From: Patagioenas fasciata
Lineage: Eukaryota; Chordata; Aves; Columbiformes; Columbidae
Direction of reading: 5' to 3'
NCBI RefSeq assembly: GCF_037038585.1
Contig: NC_092525.1
Span: forward strand, 29,724,367-29,788,366
DNA length: 64,000 nt
The notes beneath the pieces were generated by a model that was not told the origin of the DNA, did not search any database, and saw only the letters and a list, made by a program, of their open reading frames with translations. Shown in pieces: positions 1 to 12,400 of the stretch (position 1 is the first letter of the stretch; every line of letters begins with the position of its first letter). Made by a program: the position numbers and the translations under genes.

Positions 1-3000
1 AAAGTCATTAAGTCATTTTTTTTTTTGTGGTAAGGTTAAGCATGATTCACATATTACACTTCAGCTTTCCTGAATTTAACCTCTCTGTAACAAATCCTTT
101 TGCCATTAATCCTAATGCTTTTTATTTGGGGTTGTACACTATTGTGGCTGTAGAACTGCAATCAGAGAAAAGAGGAAACCGTGTAATGGCCCAGAAGAAG
201 TGGTGACTGTTTTATATGGGAGTGACTTGTTGCTTGCTAGTGGCTGAGTTCTGTTGATTGGTTGTTTGTTTAGCAAAACAGATGATTTATTGTGCAAATA
301 CTTGGCTGAGGATGGATATAATTGCTTATTGATCTTCAGCTTGAGTATAGAGACAGTTTTTCTTTTCCTTTCTAAGAGTTGCTTGTTACTGATTCATTAG
401 TTTAATTATGTGTCTTCCTTAGGTGCTTTTTTTTAGTATTGTTCATTTTTGAACTACTAATGATATGTGCTCAGCTTTCCAGACTAGCTCCCTTTTTCCT
501 TCTCTTGGCCAGGCTGTCAGATCCATGAGGGCACGACATATTATTTTATGCTTTTGTAACAGGTACTGTTTTAGAGCCAAAGGAGACATCTTAACCTGCT
601 TATATGAGGAAGTTATAGGCATCCCTTGGATTTCCCTTTTTCCTTCCTGTACATTCAGATTTTGTAACCTTGTCTTTCTTGCTCACTGTGATTGGGATGT
701 GGCTTGTTTTGAACAGGTCTTGGCTGAAGGCTGAGGTGGTGTGTGCATGTTGTAAAAGGGGGTGAGGAGGCACAGTGAGGTGCTAGCTGAATTGGGGGCA
801 GCAGATGAGTGATTGTAAACTTCTGTTTTTGCTTATTGCAAACTACAGTTTTAAATATATTCTCCCGTATTATGAAAAGGTTTTTACTATGGTATTTGAG
901 TTAAAGTTTAGAATTCTTTAATTTGAAATTAAAGAATGATTTCTTAAAGTTTGACTTCTCTAGACTGTTGACCTATTGTATTGTTTTGTTTACAATGACA
1001 CTTTAGGAGATATCTTCTGAAAAATACAAAATTAATCTTTAACCACAGAGTGACTGATGTTATAAGAGTGCTTTCCATCTTCATCTTTTGCTGTGTAAGT
1101 GGAACACATGGTGTTGTAGCATGTTACCAGATTAAAGGAGGAAAGGGACTTTTCCAGGCAGCTGAGTAAGTGTTGTTTGAGGAAGGCTAAATTTAAATAG
1201 AGAAATTACTGTTCTTTATAGGATCTAGCCCCTATCATTGAGCATGCATAGAGAAAGCTACTCTTCTACAGTTAACCCTGTTTAAACAGGAAAAGGTGTT
1301 TTAAGAAATTCCTACTCAGTACGGTACTTCTTTCAGATTTGGGGCTTTTTCATTCTCTTCATCTCTGCTTCTTCCTATTCTGACAGCTTTTGAGTCAGCT
1401 GAGTCTGCCAAATAACATTTTGTGTTTCATTTTAAATCCCTACCACATCCTCTGCTACTTAAACTAGAATACTAACCTACTCTTTTTCTTCTCTCTGCGG
1501 TATGCAGCCTTATCTCTTCTGGTAGCAACTTGTTTTGAAGATTTCACTGATATGTATTAAAGCTGTTTTAATGCCATTGTAGTGCTGAATCTTAGTCCTT
1601 ATCTTCCTATAGGCTTCCTTAACTTATGAATAAAATCATGTTGATGTAAATTTGTGACAGTTTGGAGAAGTGTTGGAACTAGAAGGAAAAGCTTACTTTA
1701 ACGAGAAGTAAAAGATACTATCACAATGTTATCTTGAATATTTGGGAGGAGGAGTTGAATGTGGTGTGTGTGTGTTTTTTCCAGTTCAGCCCCCTCTCAT
1801 CTCTGATTTTCTTCTATTTACTGGTGTAAGTTTGCCAAGGAGCTGTGTTGTTGAAGTACAAATGTGGCATTTTCCTGGATATTGTGGTGTTTTAGCACTG
1901 AATGTATGAGAACTTTGGAAAAGTTAAGATTGATGACTCTGAGAGTGTGCAAGACTAAGGGCATGCCTTGTCTTCATTTGCTTTTTAGATATCAGAGCTC
2001 AGTCTGAAGTAGCTTTGTGCTTTTTCTATCTTTGCATCCATATGCGATGTCGGGGAACTTCATAACCTGATACTAGTTATCACTTGGTGCAAAGTGGGCA
2101 TGGCTTTTCCAGAAGACAAACCTACTTGCCTGGTGTGTGTTCCATTAGAGCTGATAACCCACTTCTTGTGCCTAAGGATTGAAAGGAGGTTTATCTCTGT
2201 TTTCCTGGCCTTTTGGACATGTAAACGCTTTTTCTTGCTGGCTAAGGTGTTCTGTAAACAACGGTACAACTGTAAGCCTTGCATTCTGCTAAGGAGAGAA
2301 ACAATTACCACAGCTTTTTTGAAGACAGGATTGTGGCAGAGCAAAACATTAACAAACGAATGCTGAAATTAGGGCTCATATAACTGTTTTGGGTTGTACT
2401 ACCTACATATTTTTCATGTATGCTGTTCCCCTAATGAGAGTGTGACAAGCAGGGATGTTGTTTGAATAATTGACTCGAAGTCCAATATCCAAATGGAAGA
2501 GTTCTAAGGAAAAGTCTTGTGCTTGTCTGCAACAAACATACATATTTATTTGTTTGTATCTTTATACCAAATTCCCATTCTTTTGCATGTATAAAATCTA
2601 TTTCTGACATGTGACAACTTTAGCTTCCCTGCAGAAAGAAGAACTTGTTACTTGGGAATTATTTGTCATACATGGAGAAATAGACATGAGTTGTGGAAAC
2701 TGAAGGCACTCTGTAATGATGCAGTTTGAAGCTGTGATTAATAAGAGTGGGCTTGGTACTACTAGCTGTGTAATTCCTAACTGCTGTGGACCTTTATACA
2801 TGAATGAAACATGTTTTAAGGTGCATCTGTCCTGTGCCAGATATTTAAGGGACTTGGACTTTTTTTTTTGCGGGGGGCGGTGGCAGGGGGAAGAGAACAG
2901 GAGAGTTGTAAGCAAAAGAAATTTAAAAAGCAATGTCAAAATGTTCTGAGAGAAATAACCCTCCCCAGTGGATGAAGGCATCCGTCTACTGTCTCTACTC

Positions 3001-3225
3001 TTGATGGCCTGAAACATGGTATCTGTGAACATTCTTGCAGAGTCTGGCAGTTACCAGAAGTACACCTTACCTTTAGCTTCTGCAGCTGGGAATGCTGTCT
3101 TCTCATGCATGCTTTTGTTCTAAACATGTTTTTAAATTTCAGTGTTCAACTGACTTCTACAGATGAATGGTGACCTGTAATGTAAATGTTTGTATTTAAT
3201 TGTCTGTAACTCTTACTTTATATAG
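1..3225. other. Upstream of FRRS1 start, no coding sequence recognised
   Basis: AT-rich DNA with only short random open frames on both strands. Because the FRRS1 ATG abuts an acceptor, at least the end of this stretch should be intron and the promoter and 5' UTR exon lie here or before the window. No CpG-rich promoter is visible. A short G-rich run occurs near 2870-2890. Confidence 0.5.
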
Positions 3226-3421
3226 ATGGAGCTGCCTGGTCTTGCTTTTGCTGTTTGGATGTTTATTTGCTTCTGTGCATCTGTGGATGGCTATCCGAAT
3301 GGAAAAGTAAGAGAAGCCTGCACTAGCATGATACCTTGTCATGGTGGCTCTCCACAACTGTCACCTGAACACACAATTACAGTGGATGAGACCAAATTTA
3401 AACCAGGGGACAAAATAGAAG
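3226..3421 (+). CDS. FRRS1: FRRS1 coding exon 1: start, signal peptide, reeler start
   Basis: The ATG at 3226 directly follows a tatag acceptor, so the 5' UTR lies in an upstream exon. Residues 1-65 plus one base. The hydrophobic stretch at about residues 5-20 followed by SVDG|YPNG looks like a cleaved signal peptide. The donor is G|GTATTG at 3422. Confidence 0.93.
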
Positions 3422-6400
3422 GTATTGTGTCAGTCATAGCTGAAGAGTTTAATTTACTGTTTCTTTGTGTTATAGGATGACTTCACTCAGCTATACTTGA
3501 TTTATCTTGTTGAATCTTGTTCATGTGATCCATTTACCAGTCATTCAGTGCCTGAAAAATGAGTTTCTGGTGGTTATTGAAATATTCCATTTTTTTTCTC
3601 TGGAGAATATTTCAACTTCCTTTTATTTTTCTTCTTATTTCAGTTCATCTGTCTGGACCAGAATTTGAAGGATTTTTCATACAAGCCCGGGATGCAGATC
3701 ACCTGGATAGCCCTGCAGTTGGTTCTTTTGTGTTAGCTGATCGGAGACTTTCTCAGCTTCTGACATGTGGCCGTACCAAGGTATAGTGTGGTGTCTGAAA
3801 ATGGGACATCAGGCACTAAGGGGTCTGTACTCAACCATGTCTGTAATAGGACAGAGCTAAGCAATGTAATCTTCTTTGAGCTCAGAGCATCTCTAAGGAA
3901 GTTGGTCTAACTTGTGGTATGGAGGCCACAATTCACTGCAGCTCTGTCAGACTATTCTTACATTCTTATTAATCATTTAAACTAGCCTTGTGGTAGAAGA
4001 CTATTGACTCCTGCAGGAAGATGCAGCACTCATAACAACTTTTATTTGTGCACAATGAATGTAGTGTATTCCTGGTTATTTTACTTAATATGACAAAAAG
4101 GAGAGCATGTTCTATTCACTCTGAGAAGAAGAGTCATCAATCATTTTTCTCTGTCCTTAACAAGCATGAGAAATGTTTTACAGCAAGGAAAGTTTAGGTC
4201 AGTTATTGTGGCAAACAAACACTAGAATAGACTATTTTCTTTAGTGTTGCTCTGTCAGTTACTGTTAATGGAGCCTTCCTCGTAACAGGTTAGATCACAA
4301 TCTTCAATATCCATTTTGCCTCCTGCAAGCAAGGTGAACTGTGGGTGGTGTTTCAGCAACCCACTTGAACTTAATGAACATGTATTGTCATCTGATCTGG
4401 TGTGGACAAAGATCTCAATCTGCCTAGATATATTTTATCTTCTCTCCACTTCTACCACCTGCTCCCCAGTGGCATCCAATTAATGCATTCATCAATGCCA
4501 TAAAGCTATGGGGATGTCTGAGTTGTGCCCTCTGTGGTCTGGGGACTTAGTTCAGTGCTGTGTCTGATCTGTTTGTCTTGTGCGAATAAGTCACTGACCC
4601 CAAGACTGCTTTTGGTTTTGGTCCTCTGGAATACTAGTTCTGTTCTCGCTGTACAGTCATTGTGTTGTCCTTTCATGCTTTTACTGTCAAAAAATTGAAC
4701 ATCATCATACCATTTCTGCATAAATGCTGCAGGGACCTCTGTCTCATTATTGGAGTCTTCTCTGGTTTGTAAGACCTCTAGTTGCTCCTTTGAGTCTTAA
4801 AGTTTGTTAGTATATGTAAATTTCAGTGGTAGATTTCATTGGAGTTAATGATGACTGACTGGGGAAGCAGTGGCACTGAGTCTGTGCTGTTTAATGGTGC
4901 AGTGTCTGTTTAGGATTGAGCTGCAGCCTGTGATGGCTGTGTTAGCTGAAATCTCCTTAGTGCATATCCACTGTGTTGCTCTTGAATATGTGTGTGTTTT
5001 CAGAATTCAGCTGTCAGTCACACAAGTAAAGCAAAAAAGAAATACGTAAAAGTTTATTGGCTTGCTCCTGGAGATGCACCAAAACGTGTACAGTTTCTGT
5101 AAGTACGTTTACCATTACTTCTAGTTTATTAAAATGCAAATAAAGCACACCTGTATGATCATCTATGTCAAATATTGGCCATCAGCTGAAAAGTATTCTT
5201 GGTCTAATGGACTGAAAAGTTGACACTTCTTGCTTGCTGCAGAGTCTACATTAATGTAGTCTGTTTGTTTGTTTGCTTGTTTTTGAAATGTTGGAGATCA
5301 TTAGTTTGTGTGTTGTGTTTTTTTGTTGTGTGTTTTTTTTTTTTTGTGCATGGCGGGGAGTCAGTAGTAGAAGGGGATTCAGAGTCCAGCTTCTCAGTTC
5401 TAGTTAACTGCTCACTTGTCATGCCTGTAATATACAATGTTGAGAATCTTCTTCTGTGCTTGTACCTAACAAAATGGTATGTATACCCTCTTGTTATATT
5501 GCTGCCTTTTTGGGAACTAATGGATAAAAGTTATGCAACTGTTCTCTGAGGTTGTAATCTGTGCCACAGGCATGAATGTTCTTCATAACCAGTAGAACAT
5601 GCAGTAATACATCTTAAAATTATTTTTCCAATGAAATTTCAGATAATTTCCTACTTTAATACATAAAATGTGTTAAGGGTCTGCATAAAGATGGTGGGTT
5701 TACAAATAAGTTGTACAAGCTATAGAAGTGGTTCCTTTTTCTGTTTTAAAGTAGCAAGCAGCTATTGATCTATACAATAGTGACTGTGTGTGTGTTGTGT
5801 TTAAGAGCCACAGTTGTGAAGAAATACAGGACTTTCTGGGTGAAGATTCCCGGTCCCATTGTTTTTCAGCCTAATGCACCATCCCCAACAACACCCTTGG
5901 GTGCAACATCAGAGGCTGTATCAACTTCATACCCTGTTTCCTACTTATCAAAGCCAGTAAGTAATTATAAACCTGAGTAATTCTGTCTTTAATGCTTGTG
6001 ATCAATGGAATTTAATGAAATCACATCGATACACCCTATTGACAAAAGGGAGAGATGATGGATGAGTAATTTGGATATCAAAGACCAAGAATATGGACAG
6101 CTACACTGTTGTGTTAGTTGAGCTGCCTAAACTTGTGTGGGTTACATTACATTTTGTGGTAGCATGCATGGGTCAAAAGGTTGATATAACATTTAGAACT
6201 TAATGGTCAGAAAATATTATGTATGTCTGGGAAGAGAAATGGGAAAAGATTTGCTCTGATCTTGACTAGTAACTTCCTATTTAGTAACTGCAGGCTCAGA
6301 AACTTCCTTCAATGAGTTACTGTGTTACTGGCTTCCATTAGTCATAGAATTGTAGAATGGTTTGGGTGGGAAGGGACCTTGAAGATCATTTACTTTCAAC

Positions 6401-9400
6401 CCATTGCCATGGGCAGGGACAGCTTCCACTAGACCAGGTTGCTCAAAGACCCAAGCAGCCTGGCCTTGAACACTTCTGGGAATTCAACTTGAGTAAAAGT
6501 ACAGCTTGGAGCTCACCCCTATTTTACCTGCCAGTCCTGGGGTAATTGTCAGGATGGGTTAAGAGATTGGCATGCAGACATAGATGGCATTTCTTTGCTG
6601 TTCCTTGTATGCTTTCTGCTAGAATGGGATAGAAAGGGAGGAAGAAGAGGGAAACTCTCATTGCTTCTGACTTGTTTCTTTGCTTACTTATCTAGTTTAA
6701 TACATCTGATTGTGGAAGTATGAAGTTCTGCATTAGAAACCCTTCAAACTGTGATCCTGAAAGTGCTTCCTGTTTTTTTCTGTCCTTCCAACAAGAGAAG
6801 AGTTCAGTACTTATTGAAATGAGTGGTCCAAGTGAAGGATATTTAGCATTTGCATTGTCCCATGACCAGTGGATGGTGAGTGTCCTATTCTACTACTTTA
6901 GATGCTTTTGTGATATTAGTAAAGTTTGAATGATACTCTAGCAAAAGATGCAAATGGAAAACTGAAATGCTGATAGATGTCAAACAAGGTAACGTTCCTC
7001 CCATAGTGCTGGGAGTGCTCCCAGGCTGCCCTTTATAGGTGGATTTTCAGTTTTAGCTCACGCCTGACTATTTGCAGTAGAATTTCCCTGGAGATACGTG
7101 TTGGCAGAATGCAACCTGTCTGCACAGTAGCTGACTGGAATTGCTGGTGGGAGCAGTCTTGCTTTGTTACCCAGACAAAAACTCTTGCCTATCAGAAGCC
7201 AAGTTGCTACGCTTTCTGAAAACCGTTTGTACAGGAGTGACTCCATTCTATCTTAAAGTGTTTAGAGATCCTTTTTTCTAATTGGTGTTAAAATGGACAA
7301 TGCTGTTGACAAATGCATAATCCATAAAATAACTGTTACACAGAGGAGATGCTGTCTATATTAGCATTGTTTATATTAGCATTTATGTCCCTAGTGCAAG
7401 AACACTTGGTTCTTAACACTACTTGGCTTTCCTCATAGCTATAAAGACCAACTTTTAACTAAAGAGGGTGTTTAAATGGCATAAACATCCATGTCTATCT
7501 TGTCTGGCTAATTCAGTACATTCTAAATAATTAAAAAAACTTCTGATAACATGGTTGTTACCTTCAGAGGGAGGGTATATCATGATGTGCCTTACTGTGT
7601 GTCATCTGTTTGACTTAATGTGGTTCCCATGTAATACTGATGTGTTTGAAAGCTGGGAAGTAATAACTTGACAGCTAGAGAATTCTGTCTTGGGTCTTGT
7701 TGCATATATTAAATCAATAAATGAATTTGGAGACTGATTTTTATTGGGCTACAAATATTTTTACATTTAAACTCTCCAGGGTGGTGATGATGCGTATGTG
7801 TGTGTTAGTGAGGACCACCATGTACATGTAAGCACTGCCTGTTTGAAGGGGCGAAGTCCTCCTGTTCTGGATTCAGAGGTACATTTGAAAATAACTTAAG
7901 ACACTTTTGCAAATGTGGGTTTGAAGTAATGAATGGTTGGCTGCTGCTTTGTGCTTTTATTTGCACAGCAGCTATAAATGGTAAGATGAATACATAATTC
8001 TTGAAGGTGAAATTAGTTTGGCTCTTTCTTCCCTGGAAATGTTACTTTTGGAAGTTTAAAGTTGGTTTTTAAAAGTCAGTCACATGATAGGAGCTTACTC
8101 CATTGAGGAACTTTGTGTCCATTATTACTCCATCCCTTTGGTAGGGCTGCAGTTGCAATCAATATATCTTAAAGGCTGGAAGGGAAGGGGAGATTGTTAT
8201 GAGCTGGAAAAGTTTGTGATAATAAGTCCAACACTTATGTTATTGTGTTGACTTATTGACATACCTTCTAAATTGGTATGCGAGAGATTTTCATTCCCCT
8301 CAATCATTGCTGTTCTTTCATTGTGTACCACTGATACTCTTGTCTTTTGCAGGGTGACTTTTAAGCCAATTACCCAGTGTTTTCAGACTGGGAGAGTATT
8401 GAATGTCTTGTGTTTCACAGAATGCTCTTGAAGATGTATCGTGGAGACTTGTGGATGGTGTTCTTCAATGCTCCTTCAGAAGGAATATTCGTCTTCCTGC
8501 TTATAAAGGGAGATTTGATCTGGATGCGAGTTACTACATCTTTCTGGCAGATGGGGAAGCTAGTGATGGTAAACCTGACTTGCATCTGGTTGCCTTTCTT
8601 TGAACAGCTCTAAATGAGTTAGTAACCTGTATGTAAGATATGGCTTAGCTGAAAATTAGTGTCTGAACTAAGGACTCTGTTTTCCAAGTTTGAGGTGCTT
8701 AGTCCAGTCGTCTTTACAACCTCTCTGGATCATGGCTTTGCTTTTGGAAGTTCGTCTTACTCCTATATGTGTGTTGCATGCCCACTTGATGTGAAGAACT
8801 GTTAGCTTCTTGAGAGCTGGCCACATATTTTCGAAATGGAGACTAGCATCAAAGGGAATTAATTATTCTTCACCTCTTGTGTGTGTTGTGCAGAAGGCTA
8901 TTTTCTGTAGAGGGATGAGTTGGTTCTTGTACATTAAGTGTGCAAGACACCTTAGGTTCAAATTTTGATTCACAGACTTCTTACCATATTGTATACCAGC
9001 AGTTCAGTCTGCATGACTATGCTTGGTGGTCACAACAAGGCTTGAAATAAAGCATGAGCACATTTTACAAGTGCAGTGGCTTTCATCAGCCATACATAAA
9101 CCACTTTATGTCACTGCTTAGGTGGATTAATGCATAAACATAGTCGTCAGCCTCTGATCACCAATGGAATGTACAATGTCACAGGCCTTCCTCAGGATAT
9201 TGGAGGTTCCCGATCCCCACGACTTATCAAAGCTCATGGTAAGCTGCAGCTTCTAGTTTTGTTTTCCAGTTCTAGACTTGCTGAGACTGGAGAGTTAGGT
9301 TTTCCTCATTATTGCAGAGTAGGTATTTCCTCTTGTCTTTCTGGCACTCAAGTTATAGATACTTTTGGCTGGCAAGATCTGAGACTGTGAAGAAAGAGCA

Positions 9401-12400
9401 AAGATTTTAATTTTTCATTTGAAGAACAGTGTTTATAAGATTCTTTTTACTCAGGAAAGTGAACCTGCATTTGTCTTTTCCCTTAAATTCATAATTACGA
9501 CCTGTATCTGTTTACCTTTTTCTCTCTGGCTTGATTTGACCTAGTTGTGTTGTTGGTTTAATTCTCTTTGAAATAGGGAAACCACTCGGCTGACAGTCCA
9601 GAGCCATTCAAGTTAATGAGAATATTTTCTCTCACAGTACTGAACTGTAAAGCAAGCCCATGAGAGAACTATCTCTCATTCTTTGTGAAACAAGTTGTTA
9701 CAAATGTCACCTTCCATTCTCTGATGTCGAAGCTGTTGGCAGAACAGCATCTCTCACCAGTACGTACTGACTGTACTGGTGCACATGAAATGTGTGGTAG
9801 CCAGAACTGCTTTGTGCTGTGTGGGTACAGTGTGGCTCTTATATATGGACATCATCTGCCTTCTAGCAAGATAAATGCTAGCAAGTTGTAGCCTGAACCA
9901 GGTGATTAAAAATTACCACTCATATGTTCTGACCATATGTGCATCAACTAAACTATTACCTAATCTTTGAAGCTGTATTCATAAGCAGCTAAATTATTCG
10001 CGTTTACATGGTGTGTTTGTTTGTGCATGTTTGCTTGCTTGTTTGTTTATTTATTTATTTATATTTTCAGGAGCACTAATGTTTGTTGCTTGGGTTACCA
10101 CAGTTAGTATTGGTGTTATTGTTGCAAGATTCTTCAAACCTGTCTGGTCTCATTCATTTCTGTTTGGAAAGGAGATGTGGTTTCAGGTGGGCAAAGTCTC
10201 TCCATATTTCCAGTTGTATTTTCTAGCTTCATTGTAAGCAGAATTATAAACCTGCTGGATCCAAGAAACACGAGATTAAGCTTAGTGTGATTTTTATCTT
10301 TCTTTAATCTCATAAAATGGAACAATTACAAAGCAGAAGTTCACCTGCTTTGCTGGTAAAAACAAAGCCTGAAGAGGACACTAGGTACATATTTAACTGT
10401 AGATCTGTTGAATGTATTTTAATGGTGTATTAAGAAAGCTGTAGCATTTCTAAAAGAAAACTGAACTTCTCTAGGTGCATCGTGTGCTTATGTTGACTGC
10501 GGTCATGCTTACAAGCATTTCTTTTGTGCTACCTTTCATATACCGAGGAGGTTGGAGCCATGTAAGTGTGTGCTTTTTTGTTTTGTTTGTTAACTGAAAT
10601 GTAAAGGTTGGACCAAACAAATGAGAAAGAGGTCCACTGATGACTAACTTGTTAGAACTATTGTCAAGGAAATTACTGTGAAACCTACCCTAAGTAGGCT
10701 GATTTCAAATCCTAGCAACACAGAAGAGGAGTGTTTCCTCCTTTAACTGCGATTGCAAAACTTTAATACTTTCCTTCCTTCCTCTTTCCTCCAAATAAAG
10801 TCCTTGCTCACAGTTGCTTTGCATACTAAATCAGTAGTCTCCACATTTTCTTAAGAGAACTACAATTTTGGAGGGGGGTGCAGAAGGGTCAGCTGAACTT
10901 TTAACATGGTAAATCCTCTGGGAATAAGTGTTGTTATGAACTTGGATTTGAGTAACTGTATCCAGTGATTACACTTAGCCTGGTACATTAGTATACCTCT
11001 TGCTGTCAACTGTGTAATATTTGGTGCAAGGTAGTATCAGAAATTGGGAAGTCTAGAGAGTTTGAGTTAAAGGTGGGAGAAGAATGTGGTCACAGGTGTG
11101 AGCTAGGAAATGGGATAGAATGTTTTAGGGTTAAGAATAGAACAGATAGGGTGGTGGGGAGACCAGTGCTGGGAGGAGTTATGAAATAGGCCTCTGCTGA
11201 AGACACAGGTTTGAAGATGAAGAGGTTGGAGCATAACTTCTGTAGTCATATTGATCTCAGCTCTTCAGCTAGTAGAATTTCCCAATACAGCAAAACGGTG
11301 AGACAAACCCTGGACAGATTTACTAATATCTCATGCTGCCAAGGTTAACCATCTCCATCTAACTGCAGGGCAGGTTAGTGTGTCCTGTCACATCTGCCAG
11401 TCTACACACAGTGTTGCTCTGCCATTGTAACTTACTAATAAAAGTGTAAATAGAATTATCAACTTCTTGGTGTTTTTCCTGTGTCTTTATATAGATGTGA
11501 TATTGAAAAAAATTGTCCTGTGTTTAGGAAGCAGGTTTTCATCCCTATCTCGGCTGTACTGTGATGGCTCTGGCAATCTTTCAACCATTGATGGCAGGCT
11601 TCAGACCATCTCGTCATGCACCAAGGTACTCATAACTAACTCATTAAGTTACAGCCACAAGAATTAAATAACCCTGTTTTTTAAAAATATTTTCTGTAGT
11701 ACATTGAAAATCTATGTTTAAGTAGGTAAAATTGTCCTTTGATTGTATTTTTTTTTCCTCCAAACTATATAATCAATAAAATTGTTTTTGCTGTTTTGTA
11801 GGAGGCAATTGTTTAACTGGTTTCACTGGAGTACTGGTACAACAGCTAGAATACTAGCTGGTAAGTAGGAATAATAGTTGTAACTCCCTTTTAAGTGATT
11901 TAAAGGAACTTTGTTCGTTGCCTGCGCTATTGCTTGTCTGAACAATCGATGGACATCCAGTCCAGGTATCTCAGAAGATTCTTTTTCTTGCTGGCCATCT
12001 TCTGTGTGAGTTTTAAGTGGCTATCAGATATAGCTTTAGGGAGAAAAAGTGACTATGTAAAACCACAGAGATTACAGACAAATCTGAAGGATTTCTGTAA
12101 TGAGGACCTCTTCTTATCTGGAGTGATTGCTTTTTGTCTTGGAAGATTTGAGGACAGTGTTCTTACAGTAACACAGTTCAAGGTTATTTAATGGGAGAGG
12201 GAAACTCATATAGAGAACCAGAACCTGGGCTTAATTCTGTCAGTGGTGACAAGTTTCCCCAGGCAGCTTAAGCACACAAGTTGGGGTGACTGTGGTCTTG
12301 CTGGTAGTCACAAATGCTCATGTTTGTGTGACAGGGGTGTGAGACAAAACTGAGCAGGATGAAAACTATCTTGGCCTCCTCCTTTCCTCCTTACCTTCCC

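Noticed and set aside
11467-11667. 66-residue plus-strand open frame over FRRS1 exon 11
   Set aside because: Wrong frame: the real exon reads FHPYLGC in another frame with matching splice phases.
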